This document shows, one piece after another, positions 1 through 5,106 of a DNA stretch of 7,511 nt. The stretch's first letter is position 1. Each line of letters starts with the position of its first letter. Origin of the DNA: UBA8516 sp035457865 (lineage in GTDB: Archaea; Thermoproteota; Nitrososphaeria; Nitrososphaerales; Nitrosopumilaceae); NCBI GenBank assembly GCA_035457865.1, contig DATIAR010000007.1, positions 1 through 7,511 of the forward strand, in the 5' to 3' direction. Under the pieces are notes generated by a model. That model was not told the DNA's origin and did not search any database. It saw nothing but the letters and a program-made list of their open reading frames with translations. Position numbers and translations under genes: made by a program.

Positions 1-2
1 AA

Positions 3-308
3 ATGGAACGACATGATGGTGTCATATATGATATAATATCTGGTGAAAAAGCAAGAGCAAGCAAAGTGATGGCTGATAAGTTCAATCTTGACACAGAAAA
101 ATTTGTTCCAAATGAAGAAGTAAAGCCATATGATACAACAAGACGTGCATCTGAACTTGACTTGCCATACATTGGTCATAAACTACGAGACTTTACTCTG
201 TCCCCAGAGGAGAATGGAAAATTGATTAAAGAATTATCATGGAAGGAACATCTGAAGGCACAAAAGATTCTTGATTCACTGCTTGTAGCAAGCAAGTATC
301 ATAAATAG
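3..308 (+). CDS. Hypothetical protein, probably the C-terminal part of a gene cut by the window edge
   Basis: An open frame runs from the window edge to a TAG stop and encodes at least 101 residues. The first ATG lies at base 3 and the frame is open to the edge, so this is probably the 3' end of a longer gene; the true start cannot be judged. The residues are hydrophilic and mixed-charge, with no membrane segment and no cysteine. The C-terminal 40 residues look helical, ending in a Leu/Lys-rich stretch (about 74-101) with the segment KEHLKAQKILDSLLVASKY. I do not recognise the family. It converges on the cyclase-like gene across a 51-bp T-rich spacer. Codon use and AT content match the neighbours, and the continuous frame with a clean stop supports a real gene. 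Confidence 0.6.
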   Translation: MERHDGVIYDIISGEKARASKVMADKFNLDTEKFVPNEEVKPYDTTRRASELDLPYIGHKLRDFTLSPEENGKLIKELSWKEHLKAQKILDSLLVASKYHK

Positions 309-359
309 AATTATCTGAATCAAAAAACCAAATTTAAGTATTTTATTTTAATTAATTTC
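309..359. terminator. T-rich convergent intergenic spacer, possible terminator
   Basis: This 51-bp spacer sits between two convergent stop codons. The plus strand has a T-rich run around 338-359 (tattttattttaattaattt), the kind of U-rich signal archaeal RNA polymerase stops at without needing a hairpin. I see no strong stem-loop. The terminator role for the plus-strand gene is inferred from position and composition only. Confidence 0.35.
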
Positions 360-1796
360 TTACCACCGGAATTGATATGCATCAAAAGCCTTTAGCCTAG
401 TCTTTGACCAGCTTACCACCGTCTTGTCATCAAGATACTTTACTACGGGGTTTGGCGATGCATATACACGATATCCAGTTTCTGCATCTACTCGCAAGAC
501 CCTGGTTTTAATCTCAGCTTCCTTTGATATGGTAAAAAGATACGTAAACTCTTTACAATCTGAAGCAACTCTGTAGTAAAAGCTTCTGTCTGGTTCCTCC
601 CAGTCATATTCTAGCTTTAGAGTCTTGACCTGCTTTGGAAGCATTGGATTTCGCAGCTTTACATTAAACTCCTTGTGAGTTGGTTTGTTATGATCTATGT
701 TGAGTATGTCAAGACTGTTTCCTCTTTCATCTCTTACGGTTACATGCAAGTCTTTGAAGTCTCTTTCTTTGTCTCCGTCGATGATGTAGTGCACTTGCTC
801 CTTTGGTTCTTTAGAAATGTTTTCCAACTTCCAAACCCAAGTGTGATGGGTTAACCAAGTACTTGGTTCTACAACATCAAGGACAATGTCTATGGTTCTA
901 AAAGCAAAGTTGTAGGATGGTTTTACCATCTTATCTTCGGTCAGTTTTTCAACTTTCTTACTTCTTGGGGCAATCCTATTTCCAAAATCTTTTCCATAAA
1001 TGTTGTAAAGCTGAAGTTCCTCGCCATGCTTTATGTGGTAGTCACCAATTGGATGAATTATTTCCATATATTCAGGTGATAGTTTGCGAGTGTTTTCTGC
1101 AATCATTGCTGATGCAAAAATATTCATGTCTCCTGCCAAGTCCATGACACGTCTTGTTAGAATTATTCCAGGGCCCCACACATTGTCCTTGCCATTAAGG
1201 TCCTTTACTACATAAACTGGACCCATGTCGATTCCGATTCTAATGAGTAGCTTTTCAATACCGCTCCTTTTTTCGTTATATTTATTGAGCAGCTTGTGCA
1301 GTTCGATTGAAAGACGAATTGGTTTTTCTGGACTGTCACTAAAACCGATCGCCATGCCATCACCAGTAGGCAATATTACAGTAGAGTTGGGATCTTTGTT
1401 TCTAAAAGTCTCGGTTCTTGATATTAATTCATTTAGTACTACGATCTTGCGGACTTGATCCTTAGTTGGTATCTTTGGATTGGAACCTGCTACAATATCA
1501 GTAAAGAACCAATGAAATGTCTTTGTCAGTGTTTGTACATCTTCAAAGCCTTCAATGTCATCTCCTCTCAAACTCTTTAGAAGTTTAGAAACAAAATCAT
1601 CAGGTAATGCTTTTAGCATTTCAAAGCTATTCATGGTAGGTTTTACATACGATTTCAAACGATGCTTTTTTGCTTCCTGCATCAACCAATCCTTGCCCCT
1701 GTTGGTGTCATTAAGTATTGCAAGAATCTCTGCAATTTCATTAACCCTCTGAATCATTTTGGAAACATTATCTGATTTTGGTATGCCAGTTTCCAT
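360..1796 (-). CDS. Class III adenylate/guanylate cyclase-domain protein with altered catalytic Asn
   Basis: This 478-residue protein has a class III nucleotidyl cyclase fold in its middle (about 90-268). Visible motifs are FFTDIV at 97-102 with metal-binding Asp100, PTGDGMAIGF at 143-152 with metal-binding Asp146, RIGIDMGPVYVVKD at 186-199 (the usual GIHxGPV strand), and WGPGIILTRRVMDLAG at 207-222. The last aligns to the family pattern GxGINxAxRVMD. The transition-state Arg is kept (Arg216), but the conserved Asn is Ile212. Residues 1-90 form a helical N-terminal region. Residues about 290-478 form a beta-rich domain ending in WSKTRLKAFDAYQFRW that I cannot name. No signal peptide or membrane segment is visible, so it should be cytosolic. 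Active family members make cyclic nucleotides from NTPs; substrate and activity here are uncertain. The ATG start sits about 30 bp after an AT-rich box, suggesting a short-leader or leaderless mRNA. Confidence 0.85.
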   Translation of the reverse strand: METGIPKSDNVSKMIQRVNEIAEILAILNDTNRGKDWLMQEAKKHRLKSYVKPTMNSFEMLKALPDDFVSKLLKSLRGDDIEGFEDVQTLTKTFHWFFTDIVAGSNPKIPTKDQVRKIVVLNELISRTETFRNKDPNSTVILPTGDGMAIGFSDSPEKPIRLSIELHKLLNKYNEKRSGIEKLLIRIGIDMGPVYVVKDLNGKDNVWGPGIILTRRVMDLAGDMNIFASAMIAENTRKLSPEYMEIIHPIGDYHIKHGEELQLYNIYGKDFGNRIAPRSKKVEKLTEDKMVKPSYNFAFRTIDIVLDVVEPSTWLTHHTWVWKLENISKEPKEQVHYIIDGDKERDFKDLHVTVRDERGNSLDILNIDHNKPTHKEFNVKLRNPMLPKQVKTLKLEYDWEEPDRSFYYRVASDCKEFTYLFTISKEAEIKTRVLRVDAETGYRVYASPNPVVKYLDDKTVVSWSKTRLKAFDAYQFRW

Positions 1797-1820
1797 ACCA
1801 AAGCAAATGTATCACGACTA

Positions 1821-1831
1821 ATAAATTATAT
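1821..1831 (-). promoter_or_regulatory. Putative archaeal TATA box for the cyclase-domain gene
   Basis: The minus strand reads ATATAATTTAT here, centred about 30 bp before the ATG at 1796. Archaeal TATA boxes lie about 25-30 bp before the transcription start, so the mRNA would begin at or very near the start codon. No Shine-Dalgarno is visible between box and ATG, consistent with leaderless expression. The call is by composition and spacing only. Confidence 0.4.
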
Positions 1832-1980
1832 TCTTTCTAATAATTACTAGATGACAATTTTTTTTAATAAATTGATATTTTTGTTAGAAATATGCTAAAT
1901 ACCTAAATCAGATCTACTATTCTATGATGACAAAAATCATGGATAAACTGATTGTTGAAAATAATAAAACCCAGAATGCA

Positions 1981-2003
1981 AATTTTATAAAAAAATAATT
2001 TTG
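1981..2003 (-). terminator. Putative T-rich terminator after the membrane-protein gene
   Basis: Read on the minus strand, about 40 bp past the TAA stop at 2041, the sequence contains an AT-rich run with TTATTTTTTTATAAAATT. A run of Ts without a strong hairpin is the typical archaeal termination signal. The assignment is inferred from position and composition. Confidence 0.35.
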
Positions 2004-2040
2004 AAAAACCTTATACAAATTTTCTTACATTGAAGATCAT

Positions 2041-2583
2041 TTAGTCTACCCACATATCCTTGTGCAAAAATGAATTTGTTTTTGGATCAAGCTGACTTAT
2101 CATGCCATAACCACTTTTTCCTCCAAGATGATCATAGGTAAAATAAAGCAGAGTAAAAATATTGGTGCCACCATTTTTTGCTTTTTCTACCAACTCTGAA
2201 TCAATGAAAAACCAATAACGTTTTTCCATGTTGGGTAAAAGAGGACCAAGACTAAATCTATCAAGACCATCCGGATTTTTAATAAGATCCTTTGGCATCA
2301 TTTCAGTATTCATCTTGAACATTGCAACAACATTTGATGCAGGAATTTCTCCATAGTTTTTTATTTCTATTACAAATTGATGGCGATTATCACTTGTAGA
2401 CATTGGCTTTATGCTGTTCGTAGGTCCTACCCATGGTCTAAATCTATATTCTGTTTGAATTCTTGCATTTCTGCTAGACTCTTCCAAGTACTTTATAGTC
2501 TTCCAGAATAAAATAATCAGAATTATGGTACCAAATGTATTTAGAATCGTAAAAATCTGCTCTACTTCGTTTAAATCAACCAT
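2041..2583 (-). CDS. Single-pass membrane protein with a soluble beta-rich domain, function unknown
   Basis: This is a 180-residue protein. Residues about 9-28 form one hydrophobic helix (FTILNTFGTIILIILFW), followed by a charged segment KYLEESSRNARIQTEYRFRP (31-50). The positive charge after the helix suggests an N-out, C-in signal anchor, with the rest in the cytoplasm. Residues 68-180 alternate hydrophobic and polar positions, as in a beta-sandwich; FVIEIKNYGEIPASNVV (70-86) resembles the N-x-G-x-x-P-A turn found in many small membrane-anchored proteins of unknown function. There is no recognised catalytic motif. The ATG at 2583 is the first start before the hydrophobic helix. The gene is divergent from the collagen-like gene and lies 244 bp upstream of the cyclase-domain gene on the same strand. 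A link to cyclic-nucleotide signalling is possible but unproven. Confidence 0.7.
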   Translation of the reverse strand: MVDLNEVEQIFTILNTFGTIILIILFWKTIKYLEESSRNARIQTEYRFRPWVGPTNSIKPMSTSDNRHQFVIEIKNYGEIPASNVVAMFKMNTEMMPKDLIKNPDGLDRFSLGPLLPNMEKRYWFFIDSELVEKAKNGGTNIFTLLYFTYDHLGGKSGYGMISQLDPKTNSFLHKDMWVD

Positions 2584-2646
2584 AGCTGTATTCTAAAATA
2601 CACATCTATTCAATTTTGCGGTTTTACCATTTTTCAAAGGTATAAT

Positions 2647-2667
2647 GTCAGGTGCTTAAAACCTGAC
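2647..2667. repeat. Perfect 7-bp inverted repeat (GTCAGGT-7-ACCTGAC)
   Basis: The arms GTCAGGT (2647-2653) and ACCTGAC (2661-2667) are perfectly complementary around a 7-base centre, GCTTAAA. It lies 63 bp upstream of the membrane-protein start and about 140 bp upstream of the collagen-like start. It could be a binding site for a dimeric regulator or an RNA hairpin in a leader. There is no T tract after it, so a terminator is unlikely. Confidence 0.45.
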
Positions 2668-2770
2668 CAAGTATCTAGGATAAGTTTGAAGTAAAGAAAT
2701 CTAAGATGAGGTAAGAAAGGCAAAAGCTATCTAATTTGACACCCATGTGTACAAAATCGGACTGTGATTC

Positions 2771-2785
2771 AAAATACAAAAATAC
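2771..2785 (+). promoter_or_regulatory. Possible TATA-like element of the collagen-like gene
   Basis: AAAATACAAAAATAC is centred about 29 bp before the ATG at 2806, the spacing expected for a near-leaderless archaeal transcript. The match to a TTTAWATA-type box is weak. A short AGG lies just before the ATG but is too weak to call a ribosome-binding site. Confidence 0.25.
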
Positions 2786-2805
2786 CGTTGAATTACACCT
2801 AGGAT

Positions 2806-4251
2806 ATGTCTGGCGGTAGTTCTAGAAAGATAGAGATAGAAGGAATTTCTCCTTTCAAGTTGCCATCTGGCGTTTTTGAAGTACAAATTGCCCTATGTGA
2901 TTCTCCTCCAACTTCTGAAGAAATTATTAAAAAAAGTTTTCAATTCATATGGAAAGATAACTTTCATCTTAGAGTAAAAGATAAAAAATTTAATCTATTT
3001 CTTGGTAGCGATAAAAATCCATTACCAGACTTTATTTTTGATCGAAACTCAATATGGGTCGTAATTACTGATCAATTTTCTTCAACTCATACTGTTTTTG
3101 AAAATCCGATCTCTTCAGCACGTCTAAAAAAGGTGGAGATTCGAGAGACATCAGTATCTAAAGAAACATCAGTACCTAGAGAAACGTTTGGACATCCTCT
3201 ACAAGGAAGATCCGGTCCAGTGGGACCGCCAGGACCACCAGGTCCAAGAGGATCAATGGGTCCATCAGGTCCAATAGGAGATAAAGGATATCAAGGTCCA
3301 CCAGGTCCACCCGGAGATCAAGGTCCAATAGGTCCACAAGGTGACAAAGGTCTTACAGGTCCACAAGGAGATAAAGGGGAACCAGGTCCACGAGGTCCAA
3401 TAGGTGATAAAGGTGACAAGGGTGACAAAGGTGAACAAGGTCCACGCGGAGACAAGGGGCTAACAGGAGACAAAGGTCCACAAGGTGACAAAGGCGAGAA
3501 AGGTCCCACAGGTCCACCAGGAGAAAAAGGTGACAAAGGTGACAAGGGTGACAAGGGTGACAAAGGTCTTACAGGTGATGTCGGTCTACCAGGTGACAAG
3601 GGCCCAACAGGAATTCCTGGTCCTCAAGGTGATAAAGGAATTCAAGGACCTATGGGCGAAAAAGGTCCAAAAGGTCTTCAAGGTCCAATAGGTGACAAAG
3701 GTGAAAGAGGTCCGCATGGTCCACAAGGAGAAAAAGGATTAACCGGTCCACAAGGTCCACCAGGTGACAAGGGTCCACAAGGTCCACAAGGTCCAACTGG
3801 AGAAAAAGGACTTACAGGAATTCCAGGTCAACAAGGTGAAAGGGGCGCAAGAGGACTGCCCGGTCCATCAGGAGAGCAAGGCCCACGAGGTCTGCAGGGT
3901 CCACCAGGTGACAAAGGTCCACAAGGTCCACAAGGTCCACAAGGTGAAAGAGGTCTTCAGGGTCCACAAGGTCCACCAGGAGAAAGAGGCCCACAGGGAA
4001 TTCAAGGAATGCAAGGAGAGAGAGGTAAGCCAGGTGAACAAGGTCCTACAGGCGAACAAGGTCCAAGAGGTCCGCAAGGTACGCCAGGTGAACCAGGTCC
4101 AAGGGGTCCTCCTGGTCCACCAGGAGACAAGGGAGTTATGGGATTTTCTGAACAAGAAAAACTATTGATAACACAACTCCTTGAATTACTCACTGCAAAA
4201 AATGTCATTACTACAGAACAGCAGATAAAATTACTAAGTTTTCTATACTGA
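2806..4251 (+). CDS. Collagen-like protein with N-terminal beta module and C-terminal helix
   Basis: This 481-residue protein has three parts. Residues about 14-115 form a beta-rich module with FNLFLGSDKNPLPDFIF (62-78) and IWVVI; it resembles the roughly 100-residue module (strand, turn, LGS-x-NPLP, hydrophobic strand, S-x-P-like end) often placed before repeats in prokaryotic surface or tail-fibre-like proteins. Residues 134-448 are 105 consecutive Gly-X-Y triplets without a break, rich in GDK (19), GPQ (14) and GPP (10). Residues 447-481 are a Leu/Ile-rich amphipathic segment, perhaps a trimerisation or anchoring helix. A trimeric triple helix is expected, stabilised by Lys-Gly-Asp/Glu salt bridges since archaea are not known to hydroxylate collagen proline. 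No signal peptide or membrane segment is visible and the only cysteine is Cys31, so its location is unclear. The ATG follows weak upstream signals. A 95-aa gene follows closely and may be cotranscribed. Confidence 0.92.
   Translation: MSGGSSRKIEIEGISPFKLPSGVFEVQIALCDSPPTSEEIIKKSFQFIWKDNFHLRVKDKKFNLFLGSDKNPLPDFIFDRNSIWVVITDQFSSTHTVFENPISSARLKKVEIRETSVSKETSVPRETFGHPLQGRSGPVGPPGPPGPRGSMGPSGPIGDKGYQGPPGPPGDQGPIGPQGDKGLTGPQGDKGEPGPRGPIGDKGDKGDKGEQGPRGDKGLTGDKGPQGDKGEKGPTGPPGEKGDKGDKGDKGDKGLTGDVGLPGDKGPTGIPGPQGDKGIQGPMGEKGPKGLQGPIGDKGERGPHGPQGEKGLTGPQGPPGDKGPQGPQGPTGEKGLTGIPGQQGERGARGLPGPSGEQGPRGLQGPPGDKGPQGPQGPQGERGLQGPQGPPGERGPQGIQGMQGERGKPGEQGPTGEQGPRGPQGTPGEPGPRGPPGPPGDKGVMGFSEQEKLLITQLLELLTAKNVITTEQQIKLLSFLY
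3205..4149 (+). repeat. Gly-X-Y coding repeat tract (105 triplets, 9-bp periodicity)
   Basis: The tract has a 9-bp period starting with GGN, inside the collagen-like gene. Near-identical units are ggtgacaaa/g (Gly-Asp-Lys, four in a row at 3529-3564, three at 3403-3429) and ggtccacaa (Gly-Pro-Gln, three in a row at 3916-3942). Long antisense and other-frame open frames here are by-products of this periodicity. Synonymous changes (ggt/gga/ggc, aaa/aag) interrupt the exact repeats. Confidence 0.9.
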
Positions 4252-4284
4252 GCATACTTCAAATAACTGCAAAGTAATTTCATA

Positions 4285-4572
4285 ATGATGAGCCAGTCAA
4301 AAGACAAAATCGATTTTAAATTACTAGATCATGAAAGAGTAGGAAATGAGTTTGTGTCTTTCAAATTAGAAGATGGAACTATAGTCAAGGTAAAAGTTGA
4401 TCTGGACAGAGTAGGAATTGCAACAAATTACAAAAATCCTGACGGGACGCCACACTATGCAATTAATACTTCAGTAAAAATATCTGTAATTCCAAATGAG
4501 AGAAAGTTTTCTATTGAAAAAAACAGCGTGAAAGGGAAATCCTCCTCACCGCCTGGGCAAATGTTTAGTTAA
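4285..4572 (+). CDS. Small hypothetical protein downstream of the collagen-like gene
   Basis: This is a 95-residue soluble protein without cysteines, signal peptide or membrane helix. Residues 22-62 look like successive beta strands: FVSFKLEDGTIVKVKVDLDR, then a turn with NPDGTPHYAINTSVKISVI. The last 20 residues are Ser/Pro/Lys-rich and probably disordered. It has the feel of a conserved small protein of ammonia-oxidising archaea, but I cannot name a family or function. Two adjacent ATGs (4285 and 4288) make the start uncertain by one codon. It begins 33 bp after the collagen-like stop on the same strand, so cotranscription is plausible. A hairpin with a T tract follows at 4599-4636. Confidence 0.7.
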   Translation: MMSQSKDKIDFKLLDHERVGNEFVSFKLEDGTIVKVKVDLDRVGIATNYKNPDGTPHYAINTSVKISVIPNERKFSIEKNSVKGKSSSPPGQMFS

Positions 4573-4598
4573 TAAAAAATAGTGATAAAAATTTGAAA

Positions 4599-4636
4599 GT
4601 TATCGCATTAAACACTGCGATAACATCATATTTTTT
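4599..4636. terminator. Hairpin plus T tract, probable bidirectional terminator
   Basis: A perfect 9-bp stem, GTTATCGCA (4599-4607) and TGCGATAAC (4616-4624), encloses an 8-base loop. On the plus strand TTTTTT follows at 4631-4636. On the minus strand the sequence past the stem is also T-rich (ATTTTT, then TATTTTTTATT). It lies exactly between two convergent genes, 26 bp after the plus-strand stop and 23 bp after the minus-strand stop. This supports a shared terminator or 3'-end processing signal. Confidence 0.65.
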
Positions 4637-4647
4637 GTAGATCAGAA

Positions 4648-4776
4648 CTATCGTCGTCGCTTAGCTGACCTTCGCTTAGGAGCAGATCTCTTCTTAGCAG
4701 CTGATCTTCGCTTTGGAGCTTTACGCTTTGGAGCTGATCTACGCTTAGCTTTTCCAGATCGCTTTTTTGTTGCCAT
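4648..4776 (-). CDS. 42-aa hyperbasic Lys/Arg/Ser/Ala/Pro protein (histone H1-tail or protamine-like)
   Basis: Direct translation of the minus strand gives ATG to TAG and 42 residues. Eleven Lys and twelve Arg make it 55% basic; the rest is almost only Ala, Ser and Pro, with no acidic or aromatic residue. The short unit RSAPKR occurs at 13-18 and 30-35, and RRSA at 12-15, 23-26 and 35-38. Such composition is known from histone H1 tails, protamines, bacterial AlgP/Hc1-like proteins and some tiny ribosomal proteins, all of which bind nucleic acid. A role in DNA compaction or RNA/ribosome binding is inferred; the fold is probably disordered. Arg codons are varied (CGA, CGT, AGA, AGG), so it is not a simple microsatellite. 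It has its own 117-bp upstream region with a perfect palindrome, and a hairpin terminator just after its stop. These signals support a real gene. Confidence 0.75.
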   Translation of the reverse strand: MATKKRSGKAKRRSAPKRKAPKRRSAAKKRSAPKRRSAKRRR

Positions 4777-4840
4777 TAAAAAACATACAATTCACTTACT
4801 TTTCTATGGTTAAACTAAAAAAAATTACACCAAGTACTAC

Positions 4841-4857
4841 ATTCTGTGTCACAGAAT
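4841..4857. promoter_or_regulatory. Perfect 17-bp palindrome, probable operator of the hyperbasic protein gene
   Basis: ATTCTGTGTCACAGAAT has 8-bp perfect arms around one central base. Its near edge is 64 bp before the ATG at 4776, close to where a promoter with a short leader would lie. A one-base centre makes it more like a site for a dimeric DNA-binding protein than an RNA hairpin. A TTTTTT run abuts it on the plus strand (4857-4862), but no plus-strand gene ends here, so a terminator is less likely. Confidence 0.5.
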
Positions 4858-4893
4858 TTTTTCAAAATTTCTTATTTGTGATCGCAATTTTGA

Positions 4894-5070
4894 TCAATAC
4901 ACAGCTTCAGCTGATGGTCTTCTACCTAACAACCAGGATTTTTTTCCGCATTGTGTGCATTTGTATTGTCTTCTACGTTTGTATGTTGGAATTTCAGGCA
5001 TGAAAATAATTTCTTGTTTTGTCTTTGCCATGCATGTTGAACACCAACGATTCTCAAATTCTTGATCCAT
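4894..5070 (-). CDS. 58-aa zinc-ribbon protein
   Basis: Direct translation of the minus strand gives ATG to TGA and 58 residues. Two CxxC knuckles, WCSTC (Cys10, Cys13) and YKCTQCGKKSW (Cys38, Cys41), are 24 residues apart, the pattern of a four-cysteine zinc ribbon. Between them lie an apolar strand (EIIFMPEIP) and a basic strand (YKRRRQYK); the tail after the second knuckle is LLGRRPSAEAVY. Such small archaeal zinc ribbons commonly bind nucleic acid or a protein partner in transcription or translation; the exact function is unknown. The ATG lies 36 bp after the GTPase stop on the same strand, so cotranscription is likely. No Shine-Dalgarno is visible. The 117-bp gap to the next gene suggests the unit ends here. 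Confidence 0.8.
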   Translation of the reverse strand: MDQEFENRWCSTCMAKTKQEIIFMPEIPTYKRRRQYKCTQCGKKSWLLGRRPSAEAVY

Positions 5071-5106
5071 AATTATAACAAATGATCGAAACAGAAAAGC
5101 TTTTTC

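Larger units (their letters stand above)
1797..2040. other. AT-rich intergenic region between two minus-strand genes
   Basis: These 244 bp separate the cyclase-domain gene from the upstream membrane-protein gene. Apart from the TATA-like box near 1821-1831 and the T-rich stretch near 1981-2003, it holds only a 24-codon plus-strand frame (1924-1998) without supporting signals. The distance and the separate promoter-like box argue that the two genes are not one tight transcription unit. Confidence 0.5.
2584..2805. promoter_or_regulatory. Divergent promoter region between membrane-protein and collagen-like genes
   Basis: These 222 bp must hold the promoters of both divergent genes. I see two inverted repeats: TGTATT/AATACA (2587-2592 and 2597-2602) and GTCAGGT/ACCTGAC (2647-2653 and 2661-2667). 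An A-rich TATA-like stretch lies at 2771-2785, about 29 bp before the collagen-like start. No small ORF with good support was found. Confidence 0.45.

Noticed and set aside
917..1752. Three plus-strand frames inside the cyclase-domain gene
   Set aside because: They overlap a gene with strong domain motifs on the other strand and show no features of their own.
1924..1998. 24-codon plus-strand frame in the 244-bp spacer
   Set aside because: It opens with two ATGs but has biased Asn/Lys composition expected from AT-rich DNA, no ribosome-binding site or clear promoter, and no recognisable motif.
3318..4307. Long antisense and alternate-frame open frames across the collagen tract
   Set aside because: They arise from the 9-bp Gly-X-Y periodicity, which keeps other frames free of stops. 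Their proteins are low-complexity repeats without starts or signals of their own.
4767..5003. 78-aa plus-strand frame rich in Phe, Ile and Leu
   Set aside because: It lies antisense to the zinc-ribbon gene and its hydrophobic character comes from the AT-rich complement; the zinc-ribbon frame has clear CxxC motifs instead.
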